From a virus: 28,669 nt of DNA. The stretch spans positions 1-28,669 of IMG/VR virus record IMGVR_UViG_3300006802_000397. One strand, given 5' to 3'. The notes under the pieces are model-generated. The model searched no databases and was not told where the DNA came from. It was given only the letters and a program-made list of their open reading frames with translations. Below, in pieces: positions 14,424 through 22,019 of the stretch. Position 1 is the stretch's first letter; each line of letters opens with the position of its first letter. The position numbers were made by a program, and so were the translations under genes.

Positions 14424-14591
14424 ATGATTGGACAAGTTGAACTCAACAGCGGCGCCGTGACCCTCTTCGCTTCCAAGAAAGAAGCAATGGCTGTAGCATT
14501 CCAGATGCTCTTGGATGGATACACGCCCCAAGTGTTTGAGCGTACCATTGAACTCGGGCCACAAACCATCACCATGTGGTTTGTTCTCTGA
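14424..14591 (+). CDS. Small hypothetical protein behind promoter C
   Basis: A 55-residue protein beginning MIGQVELNSGAVTLFASKK and ending QTITMWFVL. It has an N-terminal strand pattern, a helix (KKEAMAVAFQMLLDGY) and a C-terminal strand, so probably a small folded domain. The leader TCAGGAGACA is three bases before the ATG. It is the first gene of a two-gene transcript between terL and the twin terminators, under the same promoter type as the 4888 and 28271 genes. No family recognised. Confidence 0.75.
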   Translation: MIGQVELNSGAVTLFASKKEAMAVAFQMLLDGYTPQVFERTIELGPQTITMWFVL

Positions 14592-14624
14592 TAACCACCA
14601 ACCCACCCACTCAGGAGACAAACC

Positions 14625-14960
14625 ATGCACTTTGAAGCCATTGAAGCTACCTGCTATCTCATTGCACAAATCACCGTTCGAGATGGCTGGCATCCTGACA
14701 ATCGAAAATTCACGCAGATGAGGGTCAGACAGAGAATGGAGGAGTTGATGAGCATTCTGGAAATTGACATGGTAGTAGCAAACAAAAGACTGCTGCTTAG
14801 TCCAGAATCTGTCAATACTGACTCAGTCAAGCATGCGGTGAGGTCTCTTGTCTACATGCAGCAAAAGTTTGCTGGGTTGATGGATACAGACATTGAACCG
14901 ATCTTGGCTGTTGTGCTCCAAAATCTGGGCATTGCCAAGGCCGGGCCAGTTGAGTTGTAA
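14625..14960 (+). CDS. Hypothetical protein, AT-richer than its neighbours
   Basis: A 111-residue, mostly helical protein (MRVRQRMEELMSILEIDMVV, then DSVKHAVRSLVYMQQKFAGL). The leader TCAGGAGACA lies four bases before the ATG. Its codons include CTT, AGT, GTA and AAA runs uncommon elsewhere in this genome, and base composition is visibly more AT-rich, which suggests recent acquisition. It ends 27 bases before a strong terminator, so the transcript from promoter C carries only this gene and the one before it. No family recognised. Confidence 0.78.
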   Translation: MHFEAIEATCYLIAQITVRDGWHPDNRKFTQMRVRQRMEELMSILEIDMVVANKRLLLSPESVNTDSVKHAVRSLVYMQQKFAGLMDTDIEPILAVVLQNLGIAKAGPVEL

Positions 14961-14987
14961 AGCAAGCCAATCCACTTGAGACTCATC

Positions 14988-15017
14988 CCCCAGCCACATC
15001 GGCTGGGGTTTCTATTT
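14988..15017 (+). terminator. Rho-independent terminator of the site C operon
   Basis: CCCCAGCC-ACATC-GGCTGGGG followed by TTTCTATTT, a textbook 8-bp stem with a U-rich tail, 27 bases after the 14625-14960 stop. It separates the small operon from the structural genes. Confidence 0.85.
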
Positions 15018-15035
15018 CAACAACTGTTGATTTTT

Positions 15036-15058
15036 CCAGCCGATGTGGCTGGTTTTTT
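15036..15058 (+). terminator. Second terminator, exact reverse complement of the first
   Basis: CCAGCC-GATGT-GGCTGG followed by TTTTTT. The 17-base hairpin is the exact reverse complement of 14990-15006, so the two could alternatively pair with each other in one long stem across CAACAACTGTTG. This gives two mutually exclusive folds. Confidence 0.8.
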
Positions 15059-15086
15059 GCTTGTTTGATCCCTGTTCTGGTATGTT
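15057..15086 (+). promoter_or_regulatory. Possible late promoter for the structural operon
   Basis: TTGCTT, 18 bases, TATGTT immediately after the twin terminators and 41 bases before the portal start. The -35 overlaps the U-tract of the second terminator. It resembles a sigma-70 promoter only moderately; it is proposed because the long downstream operon needs a start here or read-through. Confidence 0.35.
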
Positions 15087-15126
15087 GCTCTTGACCTTGC
15101 AACCCACCGGCGGTAATCGGCAACCA

Positions 15127-17697
15127 ATGGCAGACAAGAAAAGACCGACTGTGGCCGAGAGGCTCAATGATGGATGGCGCTGGCTCATCCGTCGGCTGAC
15201 CATTGTTGAGCAGCCAGAACAGATCACATATGGTGGCGCATGGGATCGTGAGCAGCCAGCCTCACCAGCCTATCCAGTGGTCAACTCCATGAGTGCCTTT
15301 GGGAAGTTCCCATGGGTCTATGCAGCCGTGGAAGCCGTTGCCAATGACATCAGTGGCCTACCCATTGGAGTCCAGAGAACGGTTGGAAGCCGCTCCAGAA
15401 CAGTGCCAGAGCATCCAATGATGAGGCTTCTCAAGCGGCCAAGCCACCGAGTTGGTGCAACCCTTTGGCGCCGGCAGATGCTTGTGGATCTGCTCTTGTG
15501 CGGCAACTTTTTTGGTCTGGTGCTTGGCCGTGGAGCCTCAGTCACTTCAGTGGTCAGGCTGCATCCAGAGCATGTCAAGATCATCCCCGCCACTGATGGG
15601 TCGGTGCTGGCCTATCGGTTCGATCAAGATGGAACCTTTACTGATTACAGCCCCGATGATGTGATCCACATACGGCAGACCTCTTGGAGAGATGGTGTGG
15701 ATGGGCTGTATGGTCAGGGTGCCATTGAGGTTCTCCAGACTGAACTTGGTGGAGAGTATGCAGCCTCTCAGAGATGGAGAACCGAGGCCGGCCGTGGCCA
15801 GCCGAGCATGACCATCAGCCCAAAGGGTGACATGCCGATCCCTGGGGATGTGATGGCCAAGTTGGTCAACGCAGTCCAGAGAAACATTGAGTCCACTGGA
15901 GTGGTGCCTATCAATGGCCCGGTGGATGTGAACTTGCTTCCCTTCAATGCAAGAGACATGGAGTTCACAAGTGCAAGGGATTGGACTCGAGCAAGTGTCC
16001 TGGCCGTGGTGGGTGTGGCATATGTTCGGCTTTTCTTGCCATCGGCAAACTTTGCCACTGCTCAACAGCAAAACCGGATCTATTGGCAAAACCTGCTCGG
16101 TCTGATCGCCTTGGTTGAGGATGGCTTGACCAAGATTGCACAACGAATGGGGACGGTCTCTGATCGTGTGGTCCATGACACATCTGGTGTTGATGCACTC
16201 CAAGAGAGCCGCACTGACAGAATGAACCGAGCGGCCATGTTGGTTGAGAAGTTTGGACTCAACCCACTGGATGCACTCCAAGTGGAAGGGTTCACCGAGA
16301 TTGATCCCAACATGATCCAGGAACCGGCCGGCCAGCCGGTTGAGCCTGCTCAGGTTGCGCAACACACATCCCCTCCCATGCTCAGGATCGTGACCAACGA
16401 TCCACAAGAGAGCCAGACCAAGGCACGGCCAGCCGTGCGCTATCGCACTGGAAGGGATGAGAAGGTTTGTGAGATCTGCGCTCCACTGGATGGCCGCGTG
16501 TTTGCCATCAGATCTGATGGGAGCCATGCTGGTCCTGAGTTGCCTCGGCATGAAAACTGCCGGTGTTACTATGAGGGAACCACCACCAAGGCCATGGATG
16601 AGGATCAGGAACTTCAGACCAAGCCCACTCCAGCCAAGTATGATCACATTGACTTCACTCCCACCAAGGGAATGGTGGCCGAGGCCAAGAGAGCAGTGGC
16701 ATGGATTGAGGAAGGCTTGGCCGGTGATGGCATGACCCAAGGGACCAAGGTCTGGGCAACTCGAGTGGCCAATGGTGGGGACATTACTTTTGAGAAGGCC
16801 AAGCGAATGAGAGCATGGTTTGCCCGGCATGAGTCAGACAAAGACGGCGAAGGGTTCAACCCTGGAGAACCGGGTTACCCATCGGCTGGCCGTGTGGCAT
16901 GGGCTGCATGGTTTGGTGATGCTGGCCAAGTCTGGGCTGAGAAGGTTGGCCGGCAGATGGATGCAGCCGATCAAGCAAAATCAATCGGCATGCTGGCCGC
17001 TAAGGATGGAGGGGAGATGACACACCGTTTGGGTCTTGTGCTCAAGAGGATGGCCATGGATGATGATCAGCCTGATGAGTTGATCCAATCTCGGTTCAAG
17101 TTCATTGCTTCCACTGCAGATGTTGATCGCATGGGAGACATTGTTGAGCAGTCATGGAGGCTGGATGCCTTCAAGAGCAATCCAGTGATCCTCTGGAACC
17201 ACGATAGCAGCCGGCCACCGATTGCCAAGGCTCTGGATGTGGATGTGCAAAATGGTCAGCTATTGATTGAGATGGAGTTTGACATGGCTGATCCTTTCGC
17301 GGCTGAGGTTGCTGGCAAACTGCAGCGCGGCTTTCTCAATGCTGGGTCTGTTGGGTTCTTCCCTGGATCTGTTGCCTATCGGTCAGATCTTCCCAAGTCC
17401 GATCCACGCTACTCAGAGAGCAGCATGGGCATTGTTGCCTCCAACAATGAACTGGTTGAGTTCAGCATCACCCCGATCCCAGCCAATGCCGGCGCATTGT
17501 TAGCGGCCAGTGCTGGCCAGCCAGATGACCAGCAGATCCGTGAGATGCTGGCCAACCCGGTCACACGCCGGCGTATCCATGCCATGATTGGTGATGACAC
17601 CAACACCAAAACAACCAGCCATGCAGACTCTCTCTCATGGCTGAGAGACAACCAACCGGCGGCCACTGGTCTGCCATTTCTGAAGGAGTCCGAATAA
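15127..17697 (+). CDS. Portal / MuF-like / prohead protease fusion protein
   Basis: An 856-residue polyprotein. Residues about 40-410 are an HK97-type portal (PVVNSMSAFGKFPWVYAAVEAVANDISGLP; later YWQNLLGLIALVEDGLTK). Residues about 437-485 hold a MuF/gp7-like zinc pattern (CEICAPLDG, then RHENCRCYYEG). Residues about 500-620 contain KRMRAWFARHESDK and YPSAGRVAWAAWFGD, a domain often linked to phage head genes. Residues about 650-800 are an S78-type prohead protease with catalytic His692 (LWNHDSS) and Ser741 (NAGSVGF), ending ELVEFSITPIPANAGA. The start at 15127 avoids the terminators read through by the longer ORF. Portal, minor head protein and protease are usually separate, so cleavage may release them. 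Confidence 0.88.
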   Translation: MADKKRPTVAERLNDGWRWLIRRLTIVEQPEQITYGGAWDREQPASPAYPVVNSMSAFGKFPWVYAAVEAVANDISGLPIGVQRTVGSRSRTVPEHPMMRLLKRPSHRVGATLWRRQMLVDLLLCGNFFGLVLGRGASVTSVVRLHPEHVKIIPATDGSVLAYRFDQDGTFTDYSPDDVIHIRQTSWRDGVDGLYGQGAIEVLQTELGGEYAASQRWRTEAGRGQPSMTISPKGDMPIPGDVMAKLVNAVQRNIESTGVVPINGPVDVNLLPFNARDMEFTSARDWTRASVLAVVGVAYVRLFLPSANFATAQQQNRIYWQNLLGLIALVEDGLTKIAQRMGTVSDRVVHDTSGVDALQESRTDRMNRAAMLVEKFGLNPLDALQVEGFTEIDPNMIQEPAGQPVEPAQVAQHTSPPMLRIVTNDPQESQTKARPAVRYRTGRDEKVCEICAPLDGRVFAIRSDGSHAGPELPRHENCRCYYEGTTTKAMDEDQELQTKPTPAKYDHIDFTPTKGMVAEAKRAVAWIEEGLAGDGMTQGTKVWATRVANGGDITFEKAKRMRAWFARHESDKDGEGFNPGEPGYPSAGRVAWAAWFGDAGQVWAEKVGRQMDAADQAKSIGMLAAKDGGEMTHRLGLVLKRMAMDDDQPDELIQSRFKFIASTADVDRMGDIVEQSWRLDAFKSNPVILWNHDSSRPPIAKALDVDVQNGQLLIEMEFDMADPFAAEVAGKLQRGFLNAGSVGFFPGSVAYRSDLPKSDPRYSESSMGIVASNNELVEFSITPIPANAGALLAASAGQPDDQQIREMLANPVTRRRIHAMIGDDTNTKTTSHADSLSWLRDNQPAATGLPFLKESE
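16323..16340. repeat. Dispersed GC element inside the portal fusion gene
   Basis: ACCGGCCGGCCAGCCGGT, read as PAGQP in the linker between the portal and the MuF-like region. Its position in a linker suggests an insertion tolerated between domains. Confidence 0.8.
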
Positions 17698-19187
17698 TGT
17701 TCGGCAATGAAATGAAAGGGCTGGAAGTGCCGGCCCAAATCACCGAGACCACACTTCGCGAGCATCTCAAAGAGGCTGCAGCCGTCTTGACTCGCACGGC
17801 TGGAGACTCAGCCGCGACCTCCAAGGCAGTTGAGGATCTCTCTGGCAAACTGCAGGGTCTCATGGAAGCCCAAGCACGGCCAGCCGTGCGCTCGGTTGAG
17901 GGTGCCTCTGATCGTGAGCTGGTTCACCGCTATTGTGATGAGACCGGCCGTATCCATCTAAAGTCCAACACACGTCGCCTCAAGTTCGGTGGCCGCACTG
18001 CAGAGATTGACCAACCAGGGCTTTTGGATGACAAAACGATCCTGACCGATTGGCAAGCAGACCTGCAAAAAGCAGTTGAGCGCCGGTCTCTGGTTCGTCT
18101 TGTGGCCAAGAACAATGATACTCCGCGCACCGATGCAGAGATCCTCCAGATCCTCCATCGTGCTCCCAGTGGGATCCGTGGCCAGATTGAGAAGGCCATC
18201 ACTGATTCTGCTGGCTCTGGTGCTGAGTGGATCCCTGATGGAACTTTCCCCAGCATCTATGAGGAGTTCCAAGTTCCCAATGCAGTGGCTGCACTTTTCG
18301 GCACCATTGACATGCCAAATGCAACCATGCTGCAGCCGAGCCTGACCACCGGCGTACGTCCTTACAAGCGTAATGCAATCTCCAGTGATGACCCTGCTAA
18401 CTACACCGGCAGCACACCGGTGAGCAGTGAGACCACCATCAGTGTGGCAAACTGGGCCGTGCGCGTGGTCTATGACGAGATGGATGCTGAGGATGCAGTG
18501 GTGGCCATGGAGCCTCTGGTGCGCCGGCTTGTCGTTGACGCTCTCAATGACGGCTATGAGGATTGCATGATCAATGGTGACACCAACGCAACTCATCAGG
18601 ATGCTATTTCAAGTTGGAATATCCGAAGCCGCTGGGGTGCATCTGGCCTCGGTGGAGCGGCTGATCATCGCCGGATCTTCCTTGGTCTCCGTGCTCTGGC
18701 TGCAGACCGCTCCCAGACCATTGACATGGGATCGGCTCAGACCGTCACGGGTCTGATGACGGATCTGGTTGGTGGCATGGGAGAGCGTGCAGCCTCTCAA
18801 CTGGCCATCATCGTCAGCCCAGAAGTGTTCTATCAAAAGCTCTTGGCTGACAGCAATGTCTTGACCCTTGACAAGCTTGGCACCGGCGCCTCTCTGCTGA
18901 GTGGCCAGTTGGCCAGTGTGTTTGGTCACCCGATCATTGTGAGCCGCTACCTCTCGGCAGATCTGGCCGCCACTGGTCTTTACACCGGCTCTGGTGCTCT
19001 CTCTGGTGTGCTGGCCGTTGACCGCTCGGCATTCTACCACTACCAACGCCGAGGCGCCTTGGTGGAACTTGAGCGCGACATCAAGACCGGTGGAACCCAT
19101 GTGGTGGCCACATTGCGCCGGACTTTCCGCACTGTGTCTGGTGCCTCTGAGGCCGTGGCACGGTTTGGATACAACTGGCTCTCCTGA
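17697..19187 (+). CDS. Major capsid protein, HK97 fold, with N-terminal delta domain
   Basis: A 496-residue protein. Residues about 10-120 are helical and charged (TTLREHLKEAAAVLTRTAG, VEDLSGKLQGLMEAQ), the scaffold-like delta domain normally removed by the prohead protease encoded just upstream. Residues about 140-496 have the HK97 capsid pattern (FGTIDMPNATM; VVYDEMDAEDAVVAME; LAIIVSPEVFYQKLLADS; FGHPIIVSRYLS; FYHYQRRGALVELERDI). AGGAG lies nine bases before the ATG, which overlaps the portal stop (TAATG). A GC hairpin follows the gene and may stabilise the capsid message. Confidence 0.93.
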   Translation: MFGNEMKGLEVPAQITETTLREHLKEAAAVLTRTAGDSAATSKAVEDLSGKLQGLMEAQARPAVRSVEGASDRELVHRYCDETGRIHLKSNTRRLKFGGRTAEIDQPGLLDDKTILTDWQADLQKAVERRSLVRLVAKNNDTPRTDAEILQILHRAPSGIRGQIEKAITDSAGSGAEWIPDGTFPSIYEEFQVPNAVAALFGTIDMPNATMLQPSLTTGVRPYKRNAISSDDPANYTGSTPVSSETTISVANWAVRVVYDEMDAEDAVVAMEPLVRRLVVDALNDGYEDCMINGDTNATHQDAISSWNIRSRWGASGLGGAADHRRIFLGLRALAADRSQTIDMGSAQTVTGLMTDLVGGMGERAASQLAIIVSPEVFYQKLLADSNVLTLDKLGTGASLLSGQLASVFGHPIIVSRYLSADLAATGLYTGSGALSGVLAVDRSAFYHYQRRGALVELERDIKTGGTHVVATLRRTFRTVSGASEAVARFGYNWLS

Positions 19188-19201
19188 TCTAAGCAACAGA
19201 T

Positions 19202-19226
19202 CGGCCGGCCAGCATGCCGGCCGGTC
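19202..19226. repeat. GC hairpin after the capsid gene
   Basis: CGGCCGGC-CAGCAT-GCCGGCCG, then GTCATTC, nearly identical to 4617-4644. It lies 14 bases after the major capsid stop with no U-tract, so it is likely a 3' stabiliser or partial terminator that lets capsid mRNA exceed downstream tail mRNA. Confidence 0.75.
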
Positions 19227-19249
19227 ATTCAAACACTTTGGAGGATACA

Positions 19250-19633
19250 ATGGGTATCAATCAACGGGTCATCACTTCCCCTTTGCTCTTTGGCACTGAT
19301 GCCACTGATGCCGCTCGAGTGGTCTGGCCATATGCTGAAAAAGGCAAGCTTGAGGCTGTATACCTTGAGAACGGTGTGCTCATCTCGGCAGACAACACCA
19401 ACAATGTCACCATCTCTGGCACGATGAACTCCACCACCATTTTCAGCCGTCAAACCAATGTGGCCGGTGGTGCTCTGGCTCAAGGTCTTGAGTCCCAGTC
19501 TCTGGGAGCCAGCATGGTCGGTGAAAAGTTGGAGGTCTCGGCTGGTGACACAATTGCTCTGAATGTGGCCAAGGCCGGCACTGGCCCCAACTATCGTGTG
19601 CAAGTCTCTCTGGTGTTCAATCTCATCAACTGA
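19250..19633 (+). CDS. Head decoration-like structural protein
   Basis: A 127-residue protein with GGAGG before the ATG at 19250. It is beta-rich (KLEAVYLENGVLISAD, NNVTISGTMNSTTIF, KLEVSAGDTIALNVAKAG, NYRVQVSLVFNLIN) without Cys or TM. Size, fold impression and position directly after the major capsid gene fit a capsid decoration or stabilisation protein. The ORF start at 19214 runs through the hairpin and is not used. I do not recognise a specific family. Confidence 0.72.
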   Translation: MGINQRVITSPLLFGTDATDAARVVWPYAEKGKLEAVYLENGVLISADNTNNVTISGTMNSTTIFSRQTNVAGGALAQGLESQSLGASMVGEKLEVSAGDTIALNVAKAGTGPNYRVQVSLVFNLIN

Positions 19634-19650
19634 GATGTGTGGGGTGTCTT

Positions 19651-20271
19651 GTGGCTTTGACTGATGCAGCACATGTCTCAACCATGTCTGGAGGCTCCAT
19701 TGCCTCTGATGAGGTTGGGATGAGTGAGTTGATCTTGCATGCTGGGATCATCATTGCTCGGTGGTGTGGATACCCTCCAGCCTCGGCTGGAGCGGCTCCC
19801 ACCATGGAGCCAGCCACTTACACCCTGTACTCCCAGACCAATCAAGTCATCGTCAAGAGTGGCCGTGAGTTGGTGGTGGAGCCATACCCCGTGACCTCCA
19901 TCACCAGCATCCATGATGACCCTGATGAGGAATACACTGCTGCAGATCTTGTGGTCTCCACCGACTATCTCCAGAGAGGTTTGCACGGTGAGATCATACG
20001 GCTGAAGGCAGACAGCCTCCATGGTGGCTGGTCACACTCTCAAAATGCCATCAAAATCGTGTGCCAGGCTGGCTTTTCATCGATCCCAGATGACCTTGAG
20101 CATGCAGCCACTGAGTTGGTGTTGCACATGTACAACCTCAGGAGCCGACGGGGTGTTTCAGCCACAAGCAGCCCAGATGGCCTCAATGTGTCATATAGGA
20201 CTGAGGAAATACCAGACCACGTCAAACAGCTGTTGTGCCAATACCGGCTCCCATCGGTTTACATGCCATGA
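19651..20271 (+). CDS. Head-tail adaptor, gp6-like connector
   Basis: A 206-residue protein from GTG 19651 (GTG 19639 is an alternative; TGGGGTG precedes both). Residues about 90-200 show the connector pattern: EPYPVTSITSIHDDPDEEY, LVVSTDYLQRGLHGEIIRL, NAIKIVCQAGFSSIPDDLEHAATELVLHMYNLR. These proteins form a ring under the portal that receives the tail. Its stop overlaps the next start (ATGA). The N-terminal 50 residues are helical, as in HK97 gp6-like adaptors. Confidence 0.8.
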   Translation: MALTDAAHVSTMSGGSIASDEVGMSELILHAGIIIARWCGYPPASAGAAPTMEPATYTLYSQTNQVIVKSGRELVVEPYPVTSITSIHDDPDEEYTAADLVVSTDYLQRGLHGEIIRLKADSLHGGWSHSQNAIKIVCQAGFSSIPDDLEHAATELVLHMYNLRSRRGVSATSSPDGLNVSYRTEEIPDHVKQLLCQYRLPSVYMP

Positions 20272-20717
20272 GTGTCAAGCCGATCCAGCAATACCCTCTT
20301 GATCTTGGGTATGCTGCAGACCACTTCACTGACCGAGTGAAAGCAGCTGTCAAGCACACCATGGAGACTGCTGAGAGGCTGGCCATCCAAAATGCCTCTG
20401 GCCGTGTGCTTAATAAAAGAACGGGCCGACTGGTCAACTCCATCAAACACACCGTCAAGACCAGACGGGGTGTGGTGTCTGGTGTTCTCACGGCTGGATC
20501 CAACTCGGTTCCATATGCACGGATCCATGAGGTTGGTGGGATCATCCAAGGCCGGCCATGGCTTGTGTTCCAGTTGGCTGATGGTGGATGGCGGAAAGTT
20601 CAAAGGGTTGTCATTCCACGCCGGCCATATCTCCAGCCAGCCATAGAGGGTGCTTTGGAGACTCTTGAGGATGAACTCAGAGCCGAGTTGGATCCCCTGC
20701 TGAGTCTGGAGGTCTGA
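20268..20717 (+). CDS. HK97 gp10-like neck/tail completion protein
   Basis: A 149-residue protein coupled to the adaptor by ATGA. RTGRLVNSIKHTVKT, VPYARIHEVGGII and RRPYLQPAIEGALETLEDEL are the characteristic pattern of the HK97 gp10-like head-tail joining family. It would act at the neck as a stopper or tail completion protein. Order between adaptor and tail terminator is standard for siphoviruses. Confidence 0.85.
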   Translation: MSVKPIQQYPLDLGYAADHFTDRVKAAVKHTMETAERLAIQNASGRVLNKRTGRLVNSIKHTVKTRRGVVSGVLTAGSNSVPYARIHEVGGIIQGRPWLVFQLADGGWRKVQRVVIPRRPYLQPAIEGALETLEDELRAELDPLLSLEV

Positions 20718-21196
20718 TGCCAACTGCATCTCAAGTCCAGACCGCTCTTGTGAGCATGCTCCAAGCCATCAATGGTCTGGTTCCATACACAATGAACCTC
20801 TCAGACTCCACCATTGTGGGGATGGAGCCAAGCACCGGCCGGCCAGCCGGTCAACTGGCATATGTCTGGCGTGGCCGTACTACACTGGTCCGAGACCCAG
20901 AGGCCACTTTGGGAGGCTGGCTGGTTGAGAAAGTGCATGCATGCACCGTGTTCAATCCTCCCACTGCACAGCAAAACACGGCCAGAGAGACTGCCTTGAA
21001 TGTCATTGAGGCCGATGTGCTGGCCGCCATTGATGCAGCCTTGGCCAGTGGTGGTGCACTTGCTGCAATCGGTGTGCTGGATGTGACCAATGTTGAGATT
21101 GTGCCGAGGTTTTCAAGTCAGCCAGGAGCACAAGCACAACCAAGTGCTGCAGATGTGTTGATCACATTGCGATATATTCGAGGCCGTGGGGAGTAG
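20717..21196 (+). CDS. Tail terminator-like protein
   Basis: A 159-residue protein overlapping the previous stop by one base (TGATG). An N-terminal helix (QVQTALVSMLQAINGLVP), a central strand pattern (AYVWRGRTTLV), a helix (ETALNVIEADVLAAIDAAL) and a C-terminal strand (DVLITLRYIRG) match the alpha/beta plan of tail terminators (lambda gpU class). TGRPAGQL is encoded by a full copy of the GC element. The assignment relies on size, fold impression and gene order. Confidence 0.6.
   Translation: MPTASQVQTALVSMLQAINGLVPYTMNLSDSTIVGMEPSTGRPAGQLAYVWRGRTTLVRDPEATLGGWLVEKVHACTVFNPPTAQQNTARETALNVIEADVLAAIDAALASGGALAAIGVLDVTNVEIVPRFSSQPGAQAQPSAADVLITLRYIRGRGE
20834..20853. repeat. Dispersed GC element inside the tail terminator-like gene
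   Basis: ACCGGCCGGCCAGCCGGTCA, identical over 20 bases to the intergenic copy at 10721, read here as TGRPAGQ in a loop region. Confidence 0.85.
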
Positions 21197-21198
21197 AT

Positions 21199-22005
21199 AT
21201 GGCATGGCTCAAACTCAGTGGTAGCACAAACCCTTTTTCGGCTCGGTTCCCAGTTGCTGTTGATGCCACTGCAGTGGTCTCCAGCACAAACAGGGATGTG
21301 CAAGTGATCATCCCCAAGACCCTCGAGCAGTTCTGGGATCTGATTGGTGCTGATGGCTATGACATACGGGTCACCGATGCCGATGGCATTACCCAGATTG
21401 ACTATGACTGGGGAACTTGGAACAAAGCCACACGGTCTGGCACTCTGGAGATCTATGGAGCAAGCGGCTCCAACAACTGGGAGGCTCAACAATCCAGCAT
21501 CCCACTGATCTGGATCTATGTTGGAGATGATGATGCTGGGGATGGCTCCACAACGGCCACTCTGACCAGTGCTCTCAATGGCTACATCAGCCCAGAGCGG
21601 CCAGCCGAGATCATCACCGTGGCCGATCCAACGCCGGGAAGAGAAGTCCCAGACAACAGCCGATCCAAGTCATCTGGAGACCGGCGTGGATATTGGTTTG
21701 ACTTCAGACCAGTGCTCAGACGGTCAGCCAGACGGTACAATGATCGCTCTGAGTGGGAAGAAGTGGACTTTGTTGAGATCTCAAGTGAGAGTGGTGGATC
21801 TGGTGCTTCCATTGAGATTGAGACGGCCACAAGGTTTGAGGGTGCCGGTCTGGTTCGAGTGCTGGCCAGTGGAGGCACCGATGGCACTGACTACACTCTC
21901 ATAGTCAAGGCCACCACACGGATCCCAGATGACTCCACTGGATCCACTCGCCAAGTGGTTGAGGGTCGATTGCTTGTGCAAGTCCGCGACCAAAACGATT
22001 CATGA
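21199..22005 (+). CDS. Structural protein of unknown role, between tail terminator and tube
   Basis: A 268-residue protein with GGGGAG before the ATG. Residues about 20-115 are beta-rich and contain WIYVGDDDAGDG, reminiscent of sugar-binding or concanavalin-like folds. Residues about 140-190 are charged and Arg/Ser-rich. The last 75 residues (IEIETATRFEGAGLVRVLASGG, YTLIVKATT, GRLLVQVRDQ) look like an Ig-like domain. Such domains decorate tails or capsids and may bind cell-surface glycans. No single family is recognised. Confidence 0.72.
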   Translation: MAWLKLSGSTNPFSARFPVAVDATAVVSSTNRDVQVIIPKTLEQFWDLIGADGYDIRVTDADGITQIDYDWGTWNKATRSGTLEIYGASGSNNWEAQQSSIPLIWIYVGDDDAGDGSTTATLTSALNGYISPERPAEIITVADPTPGREVPDNSRSKSSGDRRGYWFDFRPVLRRSARRYNDRSEWEEVDFVEISSESGGSGASIEIETATRFEGAGLVRVLASGGTDGTDYTLIVKATTRIPDDSTGSTRQVVEGRLLVQVRDQNDS

Positions 22006-22019
22006 TTTAGGAGGCAACA

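Noticed and set aside
15043-15126. N-terminal extension of the portal ORF
   Set aside because: It would translate the second terminator hairpin and its U-tract; the ATG at 15127 starts a normal portal N-terminus.
15547-16830. 427-codon open frame on the minus strand
   Set aside because: It is antisense to the well-supported portal fusion, has no Shine-Dalgarno, and its composition is what the codon bias of the plus gene produces on the opposite strand.
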